From Phycisphaerales bacterium Planc_01 (GTDB lineage Bacteria; Planctomycetota; Phycisphaerae; Sedimentisphaerales; Anaerobacaceae), in assembly GCA_001603075.1 (NCBI GenBank), contig LVBB01000075.1, forward strand, positions 1-62,654: a DNA stretch of 62,654 nt, written 5' to 3'. The position numbers and the translations under genes were made by a program. Below, piece by piece: positions 60,292-62,654 of the stretch. Within the stretch, counting starts at the first letter, position 1. Every line of letters begins with the position of its first letter. The notes below the pieces were generated by a model. It did no database searches. It was not told where the DNA came from and worked only from the letters and a program-made list of their open reading frames with translations.

Positions 60292-60589
60292 GGATCTCCC
60301 TTTGTCTGAGATTCCCCATTTTGACCTCGCCCGGCTATGCTACCGAGCCGTACGCCGCCATTATACGAGCTCCCCCCGCGTTGCGCCTGTCTCTTTTCGG
60401 ATTTCTTTCTCGTGCTGCAGCAACATTGGGGCCGCTATTCCGCCCCCAGGGGCTTGGCCTGTCCGCAGCCACTCCACGGAATCCGGGGACGGCATACGGA
60501 AATCGGCGGGCCTTGCCGGCTTGGGATTGGGGTGCAGACCTCGGTTTCGGAATCAATGACGAGCGGCAGTAACATCCAGGGCGCTGCGG

Positions 60590-60994
60590 CTATGGGGCTG
60601 TGCCGACGAGGCGGATGGGCAGGTGTTTGGCGTAGCGGAGGAAGTCGGCGCCGGTGGTGAGGATGTGCAATTGCTCGGCGGCGGCCACTGCGCAGATCAG
60701 CAGGTCGGTGGTCGAGCCTTGGAGGCCCTTCTTGCGGCAGCGATTGCTGAACTCGGCGGCCCGGACGAAATGGGCGGTGGTCAGGGGGATGTCCTCGAAG
60801 GCGGACAGGGCGTCTCGGAGCTTTCGGAACTGGGCGGGGTCGGGCACGCCGGAGAGCAGTTCCTGGCGGATCGGACCGATGATGGCCACTCTGCCGTCGG
60901 CGATCAGGTCCGTCAGCAGAGCGGTGAGGTCTCTGTCGGGCGATTTCCGCCGGAGCACCTTCGACCAGACGCAGGTGTCGACCAGCACCATCAC
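60590..60994 (-). CDS. vapC: VapC-type PIN-domain toxin
   Basis: 134 residues. The PIN acidic residues are visible: LVDTCVWSKVL (Asp near 6), IGPIRQELLSGV (Glu), GLQGSTTDLLICAVA (Asp) and ILTTGADFLRYA (Asp). It is a Mg-dependent ribonuclease. The start overlaps the vapB stop (ATGA). The C-terminus HLPIRLVGT is also found as a fossil 1.7 kb away. Confidence 0.92.
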   Translation of the reverse strand: MMVLVDTCVWSKVLRRKSPDRDLTALLTDLIADGRVAIIGPIRQELLSGVPDPAQFRKLRDALSAFEDIPLTTAHFVRAAEFSNRCRKKGLQGSTTDLLICAVAAAEQLHILTTGADFLRYAKHLPIRLVGTAP

Positions 60995-61188
60995 CGTTGG
61001 CGGGCCTTCTTATAGTCGTACGAGCGATCGAACTCGATCTTGCCCGCGAGCTTCAGGACGCCAAGCTGCTTGCGCCGGGCCACGTATTCCCGCAGGGCCG
61101 ATGTCACGGCGGCTTTCTTCGTCGCGTGCCCGCCGGCCGCCTGCGCCTCCTCAATCAACTTGTCGTCCAATGCCAGATTCGTTGCCAT
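60991..61188 (-). CDS. vapB: VapB-type antitoxin
   Basis: 65 residues from the ATG at 61188 (AAGGAG at the right distance; the ATG at 61194 is too close to it). MATNLALDDKLIEEAQAAGG and TKKAAVTSALREYVARRK form a ribbon-helix-helix DNA-binding part of the VapB/DUF2191 group; the tail binds the toxin. It precedes vapC with a 4-base overlap. Its promoter contains a matching inverted repeat. Confidence 0.9.
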   Translation of the reverse strand: MATNLALDDKLIEEAQAAGGHATKKAAVTSALREYVARRKQLGVLKLAGKIEFDRSYDYKKARQR

Positions 61189-61209
61189 CGCCATCTCCTT
61201 TCTACACAA

Positions 61210-61238
61210 AGTGTAACACATCGGCATGTGTCGATCAA
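61210..61238 (-). promoter_or_regulatory. vapBC promoter with operator
   Basis: On the minus strand TTGATC (61238-61233) and TACACT (61215-61210) are 17 bases apart. acacat-cggc-atgtgt (61216-61231), a perfect 6-bp inverted repeat, fills the spacer and probably binds VapB or VapBC. Confidence 0.65.
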
Positions 61239-61630
61239 GCTGCCGTCAACCTGAGGGTGGGCACGTTTCCCGTGCAGGCCGTTTGTAGGGGCAGCCCGGC
61301 GTGGTTGCCCTATTCGCAGATATCGTTGCCTGATTTCATTCGGGCAGGCACGGGGGCCTGCCCCTACGGGGGGACGGTTGCGTCATCTTCGCATGCTCCC
61401 GCTGCATTCTCGCGGGTTCTCATTTTCGCACGTCTCTTGGTCCTCGATGTCCGCCGGGGCGGTTCTGCGCCCGGTGCTCGTTGGGGGCATTGTCGGCGAA
61501 GAATGGGGGCAGGACAAGGGAAAAGGCGTATCTGGTATCTCCTCTCGGCTGTGCTCGAGGCAGGCTTTGTTCGTATCTCGCGAAGGAAAGGCCCCGTGAA
61601 GCGTCGCACGGGGGGCAGGGGCCGTTCGTG
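61239..61630. other. 392-bp intergenic region carrying a MITE-like repeat
   Basis: Apart from the inverted-repeat element at 61285-61367 I see no gene; the remainder is GC-rich without a convincing start or ribosome site. Confidence 0.5.
61285..61367. repeat. 83-bp MITE-like inverted repeat
   Basis: Perfect 10-bp ends, gtaggggcag / ctgcccctac, continued by imperfect pairing (cccggcgtggttgccc against gggcaggcacgggggc). It is of the same style as the hairpin at 22590-22617 and common in many bacterial genomes. Confidence 0.7.
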
Positions 61631-62095
61631 TCATCGGACCCGCAGGAGGTCTGCCAATTCGATGATGAGCGGAAGCTGGCCTTTGAGTATCTTTTCCTGA
61701 GCGTCGGCGAAGGTGAACCAGGCCGCGCGGTCCACTTCGGGGAACTCCTGTGTCCGGCCGGAGTGGGGCGGCCATTCCATGGAGAACGTGTTGCTGGTGA
61801 TCTCGGACGGGTCGATGCTGCCCTCCACGGCCCATGCGTACACGACTTTCTTGCCGGATTGTCTGCACGGCGTCAGAGGCAGGGCTTCGCCGTCCATCGA
61901 AAAGCCTGTTTCCTCGCGGAACTCCCGTCTCGCGGCGGTCAGCGGGTCTTCATCGTCGTCGATCAGTCCTTTCGGGATCGACCAGACTCCGTTGTCCTTG
62001 TTCTGCCAGAACGGTCCGCCCGGGTGAACGAGCAGGACCTCATGTCTGCCTGCGTTCCAGCGATGCAGCAGAATACCGGCGCTCCTCATTGGCAT
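61631..62095 (-). CDS. Nudix hydrolase
   Basis: 154 residues, start MPMRSAGILLHRW. The Nudix box is complete: GLIDDDEDPLTAARREFREE then TGF (G-x5-E-x7-REUxEExGU). HPGGPFWQNKDNGVWSIPKG is typical of the subgroup that acts on diadenosine or nucleoside polyphosphates. It is cytoplasmic. No partner gene is apparent and the ribosome site is weak. Confidence 0.9.
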   Translation of the reverse strand: MPMRSAGILLHRWNAGRHEVLLVHPGGPFWQNKDNGVWSIPKGLIDDDEDPLTAARREFREETGFSMDGEALPLTPCRQSGKKVVYAWAVEGSIDPSEITSNTFSMEWPPHSGRTQEFPEVDRAAWFTFADAQEKILKGQLPLIIELADLLRVR

Positions 62096-62353
62096 CGGTC
62101 AACCCCAACCATCCACATGCACGCGTCTATTGTAGGGCGACGGGGGCGGGAAGGGAAGAAAAGACGGCCTGCTGGGGCGTCTTTGCCGTGAAGCGTGGCG
62201 GGCAATGGTTTACTGGGAAGGCAACTGAGAGAATTTGTTGGCTTTCGTATTGACGCCTGAATATGGGCAAATTATCATATCCCTGGCCACGTGGCGGCCG
62301 GTTGTGGGGCATGGGCCACGGGCCGGCGAAGACGTAGAGCATGGAAAGGGCCG

Positions 62354-62654
62354 ATGATGAAGAAGAGAGGAAGCCCCCAGAAGCCCCGGCAGGGCAAGGC
62401 GAAGGCACAGCGGGACTGGCGGTACTGGGTCAAGCGGGTCCCTCCGCCGGACAGCAAGATCTGGCCGGAGCAGTATCGGGGCAAGCGCTGGAAGTCGGTG
62501 TACGCGATCCTGTTCGGCGGCCGCTGCCAGTTGTGCGCGCATTCGTGTCCGCTGCCGAGATCGCGGCAGCTTCTGGACAAGTGGCTGGGCGTGGCCCGGC
62601 TGCTGCTGTGCACGAACCATCCGCGCAGCGCGGGCGAGCTGTGCGAGGTGCTGC
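62354..62654 (+). CDS. Start of an unrecognised basic protein with Cys pairs (3' end outside window)
   Basis: About 100 codons are present from the ATG at 62354, with the G/C-rich third positions of a real gene. A basic start (MMKKRGSPQKPRQGKAKAQR) leads to WRYWVKRVPPPDSKIWPEQY, then FGGRCQLCAHSCPLP and LLLCTNHPRSAGELCEVL. The CxxC-type cysteines hint at a small metal-binding fold. I do not recognise a function. Confidence 0.55.
   Translation, partial: MMKKRGSPQKPRQGKAKAQRDWRYWVKRVPPPDSKIWPEQYRGKRWKSVYAILFGGRCQLCAHSCPLPRSRQLLDKWLGVARLLLCTNHPRSAGELCEVL

Overview
The window reads as chromosomal DNA of a GC-rich, free-living, polysaccharide-degrading anaerobe or facultative bacterium. The best guess is a planctomycete of the Phycisphaerae/Sedimentisphaerales type. 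The reasons are a dense set of secreted xylan/arabinan hydrolases, FecR-NPCBM and ECF sigma pairs, a Ser/Thr kinase next to an ECF sigma factor, tandem esterases, and many dispersed intergenic repeats. This taxonomic call is inference; no rRNA or tRNA was seen.

Layout. 0-1.4 kb: tail of a secreted discoidin-like protein and an iron-sulfur flavoprotein. 1.5-9.7 kb: a signalling locus with a coiled-coil membrane protein, an FHA-like/TPR-like protein, a Ser/Thr kinase with a TM2 domain, a membrane protein and an ECF sigma factor with a Cys-rich tail. 9.7-18.8 kb: a clan GH-A glycosidase, citrate synthase, nitroreductase, GH127, csrA, a membrane protein and a cold-shock gene. 19.0-36.2 kb: an arabinoxylan locus. 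Genes on the minus strand encode GH10, GH3 and two CE1-type esterase proteins. A divergent plus-strand block starts with an ECF sigma/FecR-NPCBM pair followed by a GH43-remnant/GH127 chimera, GH62, GH51 and GH43. 36-39.5 kb: a phospholipase C-like protein, a DUF401 permease and a DUF4097-like lipoprotein.

39.5-45.5 kb: an IS110-family element, a duplicated guaA 3' end that looks like an island attachment scar, then guaA and guaB. 45.7-54.5 kb: a two-lobed aspartic protease, then a nitrite/NO-stress cluster on the minus strand: nrfH-nrfA, then an Rrf2 regulator with a visible promoter/operator, two cupins, hcp, a ferredoxin-like protein and an SO_0444-type permease. 54.8-61.2 kb: an accessory region with three successive two-gene modules (RelE-like/XRE, DUF4258/YgiT zinc finger, DUF262/HEPN-like). 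The same ~200-bp repeat separates each module from the next. A FAD oxidoreductase, VapBC and a vapC fossil follow. 61.6-62.6 kb: a Nudix hydrolase and the start of an unrecognised gene.

How it fits together. Secreted enzymes strip feruloyl/acetyl esters and arabinose from xylan and cut the backbone; the sigma/FecR pair is the likely local switch. The nrf/hcp cluster handles nitrite, NO and hydroxylamine under a probable Fe-S Rrf2 sensor. The strongest leads are the repeat-separated two-gene modules, the DUF262/HEPN pair, the guaA att scar, the GH43-GH127 fusion and the kinase-FHA-sigma locus.
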